The translations under genes were made by a program, and so were the position numbers. A model generated the notes under the pieces. It had not been told where the DNA came from. It did no database searches and saw only the letters and a list, made by a program, of their open reading frames with translations. From positions 74,130,857 to 74,194,856 of the forward strand of contig CM055092.1 in NCBI GenBank assembly GCA_029204225.1: a stretch of DNA of 64,000 nucleotides, in the 5' to 3' direction. Source of the DNA: Diphasiastrum complanatum. Its lineage: Eukaryota > Streptophyta > Lycopodiopsida > Lycopodiales > Lycopodiaceae. This document shows, piece by piece, positions 12,801 to 22,511 of this stretch (positions within the stretch are counted from its first letter, which is position 1; each line of letters begins with the position of its first letter).

Positions 12801-12998
12801 GGTGGTGGATATAGAAGTGGGCTTTTGGGTGGGTTAAATGATGATGCTTATGGTGGTGGTCTTGGCTATGGTGGTGCCTACAGTGGTACTGATTATGGAG
12901 GCAGCCTTGGATCTGGTGCGGGATATGGGGGGTATGGTAGCACTCGGGGTTATGGAGGCAGTGGCATTGGAAGGTATCATCCTTATGGAAGGATGTAA
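3839..12998 (+). CDS. hnRNP-like RNA-binding protein, two RRMs and glycine-rich tail
   Basis: Exons read as 3839-4017, 4231-4274, 4892-5055, 6139-6241, 6425-6594 and 12420-12998, all with GT/AG borders. They total 1239 nt (412 residues). RRM1 has RNP2 KIFIGG (62-67) and RNP1 RGFGFVTF (102-109). RRM2 has RNP2 KKIFVGGI (150-157) and RNP1 RGFGFIIF (191-198). Residues 228-251 hold four KRAQEP-like hexapeptides, followed by a Gly/Tyr/Ser-rich tail ending RYHPYGRM. Order, exon phases and tail resemble plant hnRNP A/B-like proteins such as Arabidopsis At3g13224, which are expected to bind mRNA in nucleus and cytoplasm. The N-terminal 61 residues are low-complexity. All introns keep frame, so the gene looks intact despite element insertions in introns 3 and 5. 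The exact orthologue and mRNA targets are inference. Confidence 0.93.
4303..4815. repeat. Intronic minisatellite, about 29-bp degenerate unit
   Basis: Intron 2 of the RNA-binding protein gene (4275-4891) is mostly a tandem array of roughly 17 imperfect copies. The consensus is near CTGCTTCTATCTCTAGCAG followed by CAGTAGTTTT. Unit length varies around 27-31 bp. The repeated TCTAGCAG and TTTTCTGCTT words resemble branch-point plus pyrimidine-tract sequence, but no alternative exon is evident inside. Confidence 0.85.
5097..5745. mobile_element. hAT-type MITE in intron 3, with 8-bp target duplication
   Basis: The element begins TAGTGTTTCC and ends GGAAACACTA, a perfect 10-bp terminal inverted repeat. 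The inversion extends imperfectly further inward (GAACCGGGTTC against GAACCGGGGG). It is flanked by AAGCTTTT at 5089-5096 and again at 5746-5753, an exact 8-bp direct repeat. An 8-bp duplication, a TAGTGTT-like terminus, 649 bp of length and no coding frame fit a non-autonomous hAT element. It lies wholly within intron 3 (5056-6138), so it need not affect the protein. Confidence 0.88.
7850..8165 (+). pseudogene. Ty3/gypsy gag relic inside intron 5
   Basis: The frame starting near 7878 reads as a retrotransposon gag core: an FPTTLKANALQWY segment, then LKHAFLKRYKKEHEDEE, then DVLAYVQRFKILEKRL. This matches the usual plant Ty3/gypsy gag pattern of W-Y/W, F-x-x-F-L-x-x-Y and V-x-x-Y-x-x-R-F. In-frame TAG codons interrupt it after ALQWY and after QAIE. 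No LTR or pol was found around it, so only a fragment remains. Confidence 0.7.
10880..11220. repeat. Direct repeat pair (10880-11014 and 11091-11220)
   Basis: Both units contain TTGAAATGAGCTA, CATATTTTCTTGGA, GGGAACTAGA, and end with GAATGTTACTGGTAATACAG. They are spaced about 210 bp apart inside intron 5. Differences are scattered substitutions and short indels. No coding content was seen. It may be a remnant of paired LTRs of a very small element or a local duplication. Confidence 0.7.
11330..11580. repeat. GC-rich fold-back with perfect 29-bp inverted repeat
   Basis: A block of about 250 bp that is strongly G+C-rich sits in AT-rich intron DNA. Its arms at 11356-11384 and 11523-11551 are perfect reverse complements (29 bp, beginning GTGCCCCGGTGCC). 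They enclose about 138 bp of GC-rich spacer. A short direct duplication of TGTGTCACCTGGGTCG precedes the left arm. No target-site duplication was recognised. Open frames across it on both strands are a by-product of base composition and are not called as genes. Confidence 0.8.
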
Positions 12999-14400
12999 TG
13001 GCTGGGAAGATTTTTCAGCTCTTTCCAGCTACAATTAGTGTTAAGTTTGTCTGAATAATATATGTTGTGGGATAATAGTTTTCATACTTGAGAAAATTTA
13101 CCGGGTTGGACTGCGGGACTTGTTTGTTTGTACTTGAGAGAAGTTATGTTGAATTTGTCTCAGGACTCATTTGCACTTCAAGAAAAAGACATTGATCTTC
13201 TCTGACGACTCATTTGCCTTTCAAGAAAGTGACATTGGTATCATCTTTCTAGTGTTCAGACTTTGAGATTATTGAAGAATTTCTTATAGGTTCTGACATT
13301 AAGGTCGAGTACTTGTGTTATTATTTAGGAGGAGATGTGTTTTATGGGTGTGCCTGCAACCTTTGTATATGTGAAACCAAGTTATGTGCACTTTGTAGTT
13401 TAAATGGTTGCATGGCTTTTTATTCGAAGAAAATTGGGATGCAACTAACTTGATACAAAATATATAGCACATCCTGATTGGGTTGTGAAAATAATTGGCT
13501 CTAAAGCACTTTAGAAGTGAACAGCAACAAAACTCGTAATGTAGGCACAAAATCCTCCATTCTATAGCAGAATTGTTTGATAGACTTATTAGGATATGAC
13601 ATCAGAATATTGTAGTATGCTGCAAAATCAGAAGAATCTTCTTGCAAAGTTCCTTGTTTGAATCTCGTCAGTAATTCAAAATATAGCAAAGTAAGAAAAC
13701 TTGAAAAGAGGCATGAGCCGTTAACAATGGAGCAGGCCCATCGCCCCATGGCATTTCCAGCAGGCTTGTGCAAACTTCCAAGTGAAACGGAACGTTTCGA
13801 GTCTTGATTCGGTCATATTCCTTTCCAAGTAATGACTTGAAAAATGGTTACAATCTGGAGGCTTGCCAGATTTATCTATCTCTATACTTAAACTTCATCT
13901 GAGAAGTTTAAATTGATGTAGTAACAGTTGTGCTTGGAAATTGGCATTCAACCTTTTGGATTTGCCCTATATGTTCACTGTTTAAATCTTGTGAGCTACT
14001 TCACTAAAGGAGTTATATGTGTTCTTGGTTCTGTTGAACTGTGGGTGTATGGACTGGCTTTTGTGACTGTGCATCTTGTTCTGGGATTCGAACCTTACTG
14101 AACAGAACCTCATTACTGTACTACTCTAGGTGCCATGGATTCATAGGAATTGAAAAGTATGCTATTTGAAAATATGAGATGGCGGCAAACTTGTAGCCTG
14201 TTTTTGCACTTTGGTGGTGTCAACATATCTGCCTGCCCTAGGGACAATGTTTGAACTACAAGGTCCTTTGATGGGCATATCTCTAGCGTAGACAATTCCT
14301 CTCTGCTTTCAAAATTGATCACTCACATTTATAACAGCAGCCAGAATTATTCTACAACTGGAATATAATCTCAAGAGCAATTTGATTTATTAAATACTGT
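12999..14400. other. 3' flank of the hnRNP-like gene; no further gene seen
   Basis: AATAAT at 13054-13059 is a possible weak poly(A) signal for the upstream gene. A short tandem of about 51 bp, built on GACTCATTTGC and TTCAAGAAA, occurs at about 13162-13245. The rest shows only short open frames without recognisable features. Confidence 0.4.
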
Positions 14401-14568
14401 TACATATTAAATAAAAAAAGGACATTATCATAAGCTCGCACAAACATGCTGAATCGAAGCATATAGCAGATCGTAGGGAAGCTAATTTTGCAAGGAAAAT
14501 TCATGCACAATAGTAGACAGAGAACAAACACAGAATGAATGAGGGAGAGAGAGAACAAACACAGAATG

Positions 14569-14571
<3 letters not shown>

Positions 14572-14621
<50 letters not shown>

Positions 14622-14889
14622 CAGGCCCCAGGAGCTAGAAGGGAGGAGAGGCAGCAGCGAGCAAGGGCGGGGCAGCGAGAGGAGAGCAGGCCCCAGCGGA
14701 GAGAGAGGATAGGAAAGGCATAAGCGAGCGAGGACAAGTAGCAAAAGGAGAGCAGCTCCAGCGGAGAGGAAAGGCAACAGCAGCGAGTGAGGACAGCCAG
14801 CGAGCGAGGCAGCAGCGAGGAGAGGCAGCAACAGCAGCGAGGGAGGCCGGTGCAGAGGAGAGCCAGGGAGGGCGGAGAGAGAGAGAGGG

Positions 14890-14942
<53 letters not shown>
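14572..14942. repeat. Purine-rich block bounded by two (GA)n microsatellites
   Basis: (GA)n runs at 14572-14616 and 14892-14942 enclose about 275 bp that is GC-rich and nearly all purine on the plus strand. Short repeated words occur inside, such as GGAGAGCAGGCCCCAG (twice) and CAGCGAG (many times). The serine/leucine-rich open frames on the minus strand are a direct result of this composition and are not genes. Confidence 0.85.
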
Positions 14943-14943
<1 letters not shown>

Positions 14944-14949
14944 ATGTGT

Positions 14950-15142
14950 CATGTGGGCCAAGCCACGTGTCAGTTTGGCTAAAAAAAATTCGAACACGTG
15001 TCGCGCAACATGTGTTTCAAAATGTTGATGTGGCATGGCACGTGTCCTACGGTGTAGGCCAAGTGTCAGGTTGGTTAGAAAAATTTCGAACACGTGTCAC
15101 ACACCATGTGTTTTGACACGTTGATGTGGCATGACACATGTC
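14950..15142. repeat. Two-copy tandem repeat rich in G-box (CACGTG) words
   Basis: Units 14950-15046 and 15047-15142 (about 97 bp each) share TTCGAACACGTGTC, CATGTGTTT and TTGATGTGGCATG. The pair contains five ACGTG cores within CACGTGTC-like or similar contexts, plus CATGTG words. Such cores are bZIP/bHLH binding sites in plant promoters. Here they sit just upstream of a decayed copia gag, so they may be remains of LTR regulatory sequence. Confidence 0.7.
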
Positions 15143-15516
15143 GTGCACATACTCACCGGTGGTATGTATACCATGTCCGTGTCGAGCGTGTATTGGTCGA
15201 CTAAATTGTTTTCCAAATAGTGGAACATATTTAGTAACATCAGGCCACTTGAAATACTCAATCATACGACCCCTCTTACTACCGTCAAAATCATTAGTGT
15301 TGGCAATAAGTATTAACTCTCATATAAAGGTAGATCATATGAGCATAGCATACAAATTATTACAAAGGCAGTTAATTTCAACAGGCATTTGTACCAATAG
15401 ATTCAAAATGAGCCAGATTTCAAATTCAGTGGATGCAAATCACAATCACATTATGCATCAAAGACTTCAAGAGTTTGTAAAATAGGTTATTAGTTCGCTG
15501 CATTGCTCATCAAAGA

Positions 15517-16128
15517 TTGAAAGAGGTCTTCAGTGTGCTGACTCTAGTCATCCACACCATCGATGCATGCCTATCGCTACACAACGCTGGGGCAGAACAT
15601 GCAGTCTCACAAGAGAAGCAGCTCTGTTACCTGGTACACTCCTTACCACAATCGTTTCAAACAACCTGGACATTGCTGGCTAAAGATCCTACTATGACCT
15701 TCGACAAGGTAGTCATTGACATCAAAGAAGAAGTTGAAGCCAGAGAGCACTACGACGATAGGAACAAGCCTGATCAAGCTCTCTATTACAAAAAAGACCA
15801 GTCGAAGAAGAAGGCTCAACCTAAAAGGGAGTCGGAAAAGAGAACAGATCAAAACCAGCAGAAGCAGGGGACCCAAAAAAGCAGATCGAAAGGAAGGAAC
15901 AAGCAGCAAGACAACGACAAGAAGACATGCGAGAGATGCAGACGTGACGGCCACGCAGTGGATAAATGCTGGTTGAATCCAGAGATTGAGTGTATACATT
16001 GTCATAAGAAAGGTCATGCAACCATGGATTGCCACGATAATCCAATGAACAAGAAGACGCAGAGCAGGAAGGAGAGCACTAACAACACATCATACGTGGA
16101 GAAGTCTAAATCCTCAAAGATGGCTTAA
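15517..16128 (+). pseudogene. Copia gag C-terminal part with two zinc knuckles
   Basis: The open frame carries part of the gag capsid region (QEKQLCYLVHSLPQSF, then MTFDKVVIDIKEEVEAREHY), a lysine/arginine-rich linker, and two CX2CX4HX4C zinc knuckles: CERCRRDGHAVDKC and CIHCHKKGHATMDC. Two knuckles instead of one are noteworthy for copia gag, and the copy at 62.4 kb has the same pair in decayed form. The capsid N-terminus is missing, so this cannot make a complete Gag. The reading frame from about 15570 on is unbroken, which suggests a younger insertion than the other copia relics here. Confidence 0.8.
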
Positions 16129-16158
16129 GATCGAGCTAGCAAAAATCCTACTGCTTAT

Positions 16159-16482
16159 TTGTGCACTAATATATGTGCAACATCCACATCCGATGTCCAA
16201 GACGTAGTTCTTGACTCAAGAGCCACGTCACACTTTGTGACGACAAGGCAGATGATCGCCGACTTTCGACTCACTGACTTCTCCAGATATATCGTTCTAG
16301 GAGATGGATTACGACATGAAGTAAGCGGCACTGGAGCACTTTGGCTGAGCACCAATGGCAGAGACAGAAGACTGGATGACGTCTTATATGTGCCGACACT
16401 ACAGAAAGATCTGCTATCAGTTCCTAGGATAGCAGATGCAAGCATGCGTGTGATTCATAGATCAGACATGCAATGTGGTTGA
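16159..16482 (+). pseudogene. Copia aspartic protease relic (DSG changed to DSR)
   Basis: The frame reads as the retropepsin of copia elements: VVLDSRATSHFV (family form DSGATSH), then YIVLGDGLRHEVSGTGA, then DDVLYVPTLQKDLLSV. The glycine of the catalytic Asp-Ser/Thr-Gly triad is replaced by arginine. That would be expected to abolish dimeric aspartic protease function. It follows gag by about 30 bp after a stop codon. Confidence 0.8.
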
Positions 16483-16587
16483 TGCCAGCTCCAGTACACT
16501 CATCACACAAGGCAGACGAAGAGAAAACTTGTATCACTTGAAGGTATGACAGAGCAGACTCATCAAGTCTGTGAGTCTACAAACATT

Positions 16588-17260
16588 TTGTGGCACAGGA
16601 GACTATGCCACATGAACCCACTGGCGCTATACAAAGCAAGCTAGTGCAACTCATTCACAAGAGTGAGAATCAAGGACGCAAATAGGAGTGATCATCAACA
16701 AGGACGGAAACCTGACACCCTGTGACGCATGCAACAAAGGGAAGATGTCACGTACACCCTTCACGAAGGATTCATTCAGAGCGACGAAACTTCTAAAGCT
16801 GATACACTCAGACATCTACGGACCCTTTGATGTACTATCTGTCAGGAGATCAAGACATTATATCACCTTTATTGATGATTACAGTAAGTTTGCCGTTGTC
16901 TACTTCATCCACAACAGATCTGAAACTCTTGATAAGTTTATGGAATATGTAAACTGGGTCGAGAAGTGGACCGAAAGAAAAGTCAAGTAGATTAGGACTG
17001 ACAGGGGAGGAGTAGATTAGGACTCCAACCGATTTACTGACTTCTGTAAAAGTCGAGGCATTCTCCATAGGAAGACAACAGCCTACACACCACAACATAA
17101 TGATGTAGCGAAGAGGAAGAACATAACTCTCATGGAAGCTACAAGATCTATGATGGCCTATTTGAAGGCATCAAGATCACTATTTTTTATGGGCTGAGGC
17201 AGTAGCTACAACCGCCTACCGATAGAATAGGACATACAAATCAAGCGTTGCTCACACTAC
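16588..17260 (+). pseudogene. Copia integrase relic with stops and a lost catalytic Glu
   Basis: An HHCC-like zinc-binding region is visible as LWHRRLCHMN followed by CDACNKGK. The rve core has LIHSDIYGPF (first Asp) and RTDRGG (second Asp, usual form SDNGGE). It ends at PQHNDVAKRKN, where the family has NGVAERKN, so the third acidic residue of D-D-E is lysine. In-frame stops after VK (16988) and within the RGG segment, plus a frameshift near 16640, also break it. Confidence 0.82.
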
Positions 17261-17391
17261 CCCACACGAGGTATGGTGGAGAAGCAAGCCCAATATAGCT
17301 CATGTTTGGATCTTTGAATGTGTAGCATACACACACATACCAGACAAGAAGAGGAAGAAGATGGACAAAAAGGTGGAGCAAGGATTCTTGG

Positions 17392-18275
17392 TTGGCTATG
17401 ATATACATGCCTGAAACCAATGAAGTAAAGACTGTCAGAGATGTCAAATTTGACGAGACAAGAACGATGGCTGAAGAAGATCCAATCAGCTATGAAGTTC
17501 TCAGCAGACATTACTATGACCAGCCCACATCGACAGAGGGAGCAGACCCTGAGCATCCGGATGAAGATACTCAAATTTCAGCTGAACTGAATGATAGTTC
17601 AGATGACGAGCAGACCGACATATCGGGAGTACCCATTATACCAACGATACACCGGGGTCCCGCAGTCAGCAGGCAGGACAAAGGCAAAGCAGTTGCTGAG
17701 CCTATATTATCTCCAAGGAGATATGCAAGACAAAGAAGGGCACCAATCAGATATATACCTGACAGCTCATCTTCTACTCAAGAAGAATTCTGTGGATTCA
17801 GTAGTGAACCACAAACTTATGAAGAAGCCATCAACTATCCAGACAAGGACAAGTGGATCAAGGCCATGGAAGACGAAATGGACTCCATGAAGCAAAACAA
17901 GATATGGACTCTCGAGCCACTACCAGCCAATAGAAAGATTGTCAAATGTAAGTGGGTCTACAAGCAAAAGTATGGACCAGATGGCAATGTACTGAGATAC
18001 AAAGCTAGGCTAGTTGCAAAGGGCTTCTCACAGATGTGTGGCATTAATTATACAGAGACATTCTCTCTTGTTGTGAAGCACATGTCTTTACGCATATTAT
18101 TTGCATACGTAACCGCCTATGATTTGAAGATCCACATTGTAGACGAGAAGACAGCCTTCTTGCGTGGAGAGCTGAAAGATGAGGTCTACATGGACCAACC
18201 ACCAGGTTTTACCTGCGAGTCACTTGCTGACTATGTATGTAGAATGCACAGAAGCATCTATGGACTGAAACAGTT
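17392..18275 (+). pseudogene. Copia reverse transcriptase N-terminal part, truncated
   Basis: After a variable Asp/Ser-rich spacer the frame enters the RVT_2 domain: EEAINYPDKDKWIKAMEDEMDSM, IVKCKWVYKQKYGPDG, YKARLVAKGFSQ, then HIVDEKTAFLRGELKDEVYM and YGLKQ. The usual D-V-K-T-A-F-L-N/H-G motif is slightly changed. The frame leaves the family immediately after YGLKQ (about 18270), before the Y-x-D-D active site, so RT palm and RNase H are missing. The downstream tail is unrelated sequence. Confidence 0.85.
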
Positions 18276-19261
18276 CCCTCTTGACAAGTCAAGACCAAAC
18301 CCTTTGAACCCTTCAATTCATAGCATAACAGGTAAAAATACAGCTGTATAAAGTATAATAGTACAGAGTACCATAAAGCGAAGCAAGTTCTAAGACACCC
18401 AGCTGTTACTTGCCACCATCCCACACAACAAAACTGCACAAGTTAGTCGCGTGAGGAAGACATGTGTCATAGATGAGCATCAGTTGTTATCCATGTCCGA
18501 AACAAGATTAACTACTTTATCAACTAAATTGCATTTATAAAAAGTACGTCCAATCTTCCCCATCATTCACTTCATTATTAAGCAATACATTCTGCTCTTT
18601 TAACGAAGCCATATCAGGGCATAAGCCATACCGATCAGTACAAGAGCAAAAGACATGTATTAGGTTCACATTTACATTTTCCATGTAAGCAACTATACTT
18701 CACTATACTGATGGACAAAGATATGACTATGGTCACACCGTTAGGTACTAGAGCACTTCTGTGCTATACTAGCCCCCATGGATATCCCATAACTGTTTTC
18801 CGAGAGCCCAAAACAAACTTGGGCAAATCCATGCCATTCAAGTGTACCATTGCCAAGCTCTATATGAGTACGTGACCTTACAAACAACACTGGGACATCG
18901 GATGCAAGTGAATTTGATTACATAAGAAATACAAGTTCATGTCTATTTCTAACGTACATAAGATCAGACCATTCTAATCATTATTAGTTATTACCTTTAG
19001 AGGAAGAAATTTCAGTATAATCATGCATGGATAAGACTTCCTGTAGTAACGAATAAGGCTACCCACCGTATTGGTGCAGTTTTGTATAACATCATATCTG
19101 AATGATAAACGACGTCATCTCTTGCGAATTATCCATCTTCAGTTGTTTTAACAAATCACCTACGTGCTAGAAGATTCAAACCGAAAGTATTGTGTTAAGC
19201 ATAAAGTACTTCTGTCACCCTCATAGTCATTAACAATAGTTAACCCATCATTTTGCCACAA
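18276..19261. other. No gene recognised; repeat-like flank
   Basis: This begins where the copia RT is cut. It shows no open frame of note and no recognisable element ends. It may be the distal part of the sequence that truncated the copia element. Confidence 0.4.
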
Positions 19262-20322
19262 ATTATTAGCTTATCATTCAGCTTATTCAAGAGCAGTTTC
19301 TTTCCCGCAGCCTCCACAACATACCGATAATCATGTTCTATGTATACGTCTTCTCAAAGAAACAATCAAACCAAGCATGCTTCAAGTTACACTCTTAGAA
19401 GCCAATCTCCTTATCAGAGGCAACAATCATCATAGTTTGTATCATACAACCGTAGCAATCATTCAGAGCAACCAATTATAGCAAGTAACAGCCAATGGAA
19501 TAGCAGGAATGCTCTTATCAATCACATATAAGCATTCATCATTGTAATCACTGGAATCCATAAGTAAAGACAACGGTCCATTGCACTTTTTCCATCCTTA
19601 TATACTGTAAACAAGGTGGGACTTGACAACCTCTCTAGCAGGTTATGCAACCAAAGGAAGAAGGCATTAAGCTGATTTTGCATAGACGCATTAGGAAAGA
19701 AAATGGAAAGATTATTCATTATATACCAGATAGAGTGATCAAACCAAATGATGGAAGAATTGTTTTTGCATTTATCACCGCATCTGCACTTAAAGAAGGG
19801 TCTTTTCTAGTTCCAGATTCTAGCTTGATGAAGGTTCATTCTATTAAAGCCAGTGTCAAAATGGCCTCTAGTTCTAGCCCAGGTCTGTTCATAAGGACAT
19901 CTTGAAGGTTCAAATATGCTCATCTTGATAACAATATCAAAGGCAATAGGAGTATCCGCAGATTATTAACTTATCATTTAGCTTACTCAAGAGCAGTTCC
20001 TTTCCCACAACATCCACAACATACCGATAATCATGTTCTGTGTATACGTCTTCTCAAAGAAACAATCAAACCAAGCATGCTTCAAGTTACACTCTTAGAA
20101 GCCAATCTACTCCTTATCAGAGGCAACAATCATTATAGTTTGTATCATACAACCGTAGCAATCATCCAGAGCAACCAATTATAGCAAGTAACAGCCAATG
20201 GAATAGCAGGAATGCTCTTATCAATCACATATAAGCATTCATCATTGAAATCACTGGAATTCATAAGTAAAGACAACGGTCCATCGCACTTTTTCCATCC
20301 TTATATACTGTAAAAAGCGTGG
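19262..20322. repeat. Long direct repeats (19262-19619 and 19962-20322)
   Basis: Two units of about 360 bp are nearly identical by eye. They share, for example, CATACCGATAATCATGTTCT and CAAGCATGCTTCAAGTTAC, with scattered single-base differences and one small insertion (CTACTCC against CTCC). The 342 bp between them holds an open frame of about 86 codons of no recognised family (19645-19905, plus strand). Neither unit has TG...CA ends or an adjacent primer site, so a terminal-repeat mini-retrotransposon is possible but not shown. Confidence 0.85.
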
Positions 20323-20821
20323 AATAATGCATGCATGCAAGGCCATGCTTCATCGCAGTATCAGTATGGGTTTAATACTCAGAAAGCAGTGCTGGCCAGC
20401 GGCCCATTCCGCTACACAGATAGCACTGGCCAGCGACTACTAATCACACATACTCAGTGATACTTTCAGTATACACCTAGATCGCTGTCCAACGCCACCT
20501 ATAAATCAATCAGTGATAGAAAAAATACCTGTACAGGTGTCCACTTCTGCTCCTTGAGGCAGCGCTTGCTTGTAAGGATGCCGAATCACAGTTTTGCAAG
20601 CCAAAACTTGCTACTACACAACGGTAATCACAGCAAGTTGTAAACATTCATTCCTAATCGTAAAGTACAAAACCTTCATAATCTGTGAGCTAGCATTCTT
20701 CATAGCGTTCTCACCTTAGGTTGCAGTATCGTTCACACGATTGTACTTCCAGTAGCATTCACGAGTATTCCTCTTCAATAGCAATCACCGTAAAGAAAAG
20801 CACCAGTAGAGTAGGGCTGAA

Positions 20822-20960
20822 GGAGAGAGAGAGAGAGAAAGCAGGAAAGTATGAGGGAAAGTGAATAGGGTTTTGTGACTTCCCTCTTTATAGAATCAGA
20901 GGACACTTAGGTGTACTAAGTGCAAATAGCTGCCCACCGTTAGATTGACTATTCAGAGTG
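20822..20960 (-). promoter_or_regulatory. Possible minus-strand core promoter (TATA plus CT-rich leader)
   Basis: On the minus strand, TTCTATAAAGAGGG (TATA near 20886-20892) is followed about 45-60 bp downstream by a CT microsatellite (20822-20838). The same TATA then CT-tract order occurs in the copia LTR at 52.65-52.82 kb. Upstream (20930-20945) is CAATCTAACGGTGGG. No protein-coding frame follows, so this could be an LTR promoter pointing left into the repeats at 20.3-18.3 kb. Confidence 0.35.
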
Positions 20961-21383
20961 TGCACAGATCTTGGCCCTTGGAAAGACTACCAACTTTCCC
21001 ACCACTTTTTAAAAAAAAAAATTTCAAAAAATAAAAAAATGGGGTCTTGTATCATAGCAAGGCATTTTTCTTCCGTCCTGACTACTAAAAAGGGTTATTA
21101 CGCAACATTTGCATTCTACAGAGTTTGCGAAGTAAATAGAGTAATATATTTATGTAACAAAGCCCATGAGAGAGAGAGAGAGAGATAATAGATTGTGATA
21201 GTGTTTATAATACATTGATTTTTGATAGTGTTTATAATACATTGTTAGAATTATTTAAGATAGTGTATATTTGTGTTTGAAAGGATGTGTATGTGTTTTG
21301 AATTTTGCATTGATCTATAATTTGGGTTAATAGACAAGTAGATATAGATAGTGTTGGGTAGTAATAGATTGTTGAATTTATAA

Positions 21384-21512
<129 letters not shown>

Positions 21513-22321
21513 AGATGTGTGTGTGAAAAAGCAAAAAAAATACAAGCGATTGAAGAAAATCAGAAAGAACCAATTGGATATTGATGATCAGTCAAATAAG
21601 ATTTGTCAGAATAATTTGAAATTTCTCTAAAGTTTGATGGTTGTTAGTTGTAGAAAGAAAGAGACAAAAATCTATAGAAGATCGGGGTCAGACAGAGTGA
21701 TAAGAAAGAGTAACATACACACTGACATTATTTTGAACACAATAAATTGGTTCAGAAAGTAAAAGGTGAATGAGGAGCATAAGCGAAGACCGGAAAGCCC
21801 TAAACCCTAAAGCACGAAAGAAACAAAACAAAGACGAAGAAAAACAATTTGCGCTACCAACTGGCAGCTCAACGAGCATGGCGTATTGTACTTCACGCTC
21901 AACTGAAAGAGTTAGCGATAACAGAGAATAACTAACTAGTTGATTAGCATTGTAATTCTCTATTTAGCTGTCTTGTAAACTCCACACAGTGGAGATATAT
22001 ACACACTTTTGATCAACAACATAAAGAAGATAGAGAGACAAAAATAGGGAGAATAGCTGTGCATGAAAGTCTGCCAACGAGCAGAACACAACGATCGAAT
22101 GAATGTTAGACTGCCAATGAACAAGACACTGACCAACTCACTCGACACTCTAAAAATAGATAATACAATTGCTCTCATCTCCATCTCTTCATTCTTGTCA
22201 TCTTGATTGCTCGAATCTTTTATGTTCCATGATTTTTAGTCGCTTGCTTAGGGTCCTGAAACTTTTGCAAAAGAACATCAAACAAACTCAAAAGGAATCA
22301 GTTCATGACACATTCGCGACA

Positions 22322-22333
22322 TGGTATCAGAGC
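22322..22333 (+). other. Primer-binding site for tRNA-iMet (copia)
   Basis: TGGTATCAGAGC directly follows the ...GACA end of the left LTR. It is complementary to the 3' end of plant initiator methionine tRNA, the usual copia primer. Confidence 0.9.
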
Positions 22334-22386
22334 ACTGAGGTTTTCACTGCATGATATCTGAATAGTGATTCTCTAGGCAACACAAT

Positions 22387-22511
22387 ATGGCTACAACGAT
22401 CCATATGAGAATAGCAACCAGTCTTGATGGCGAAAACTACAGAGTATGGAAATTCAAAATCAAAACACTTCTGAAGGGTGAAGGCATCTGGTCGATGACC
22501 GAACTCTCAGT
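22387..22511 (+). pseudogene. Copia gag N-terminus, truncated by the 3' LTR
   Basis: About 40 codons match the gag N-terminal domain pattern, in which L-D-G-x-N-Y-x-x-W-K precedes I-x-x-x-L-x-x-x-x-I-W. The frame then runs into the right LTR and stops there. All remaining gag-pol is deleted, so the element depends on another copy for movement, if it moves at all. Confidence 0.8.

Larger units (their letters stand above)
15517..18275 (+). mobile_element. Decayed Ty1/copia retrotransposon (gag to start of RT)
   Basis: The gag, protease, integrase, reverse transcriptase order on one strand identifies a copia element. The 5' LTR and first part of gag are missing. The 3' end is lost where the reverse transcriptase frame breaks after YGLKQ at about 18270. 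Stops and frameshifts occur in gag-pol. Its gag closely resembles that at 62188-62592, so two copies of one family are present in the window. The domains are listed separately. Confidence 0.85.

Noticed and set aside
14400-15093. Long serine/leucine-rich minus-strand frames
   Set aside because: They are translations of GA microsatellites and the purine block, open in several phases. No domain or splice evidence.
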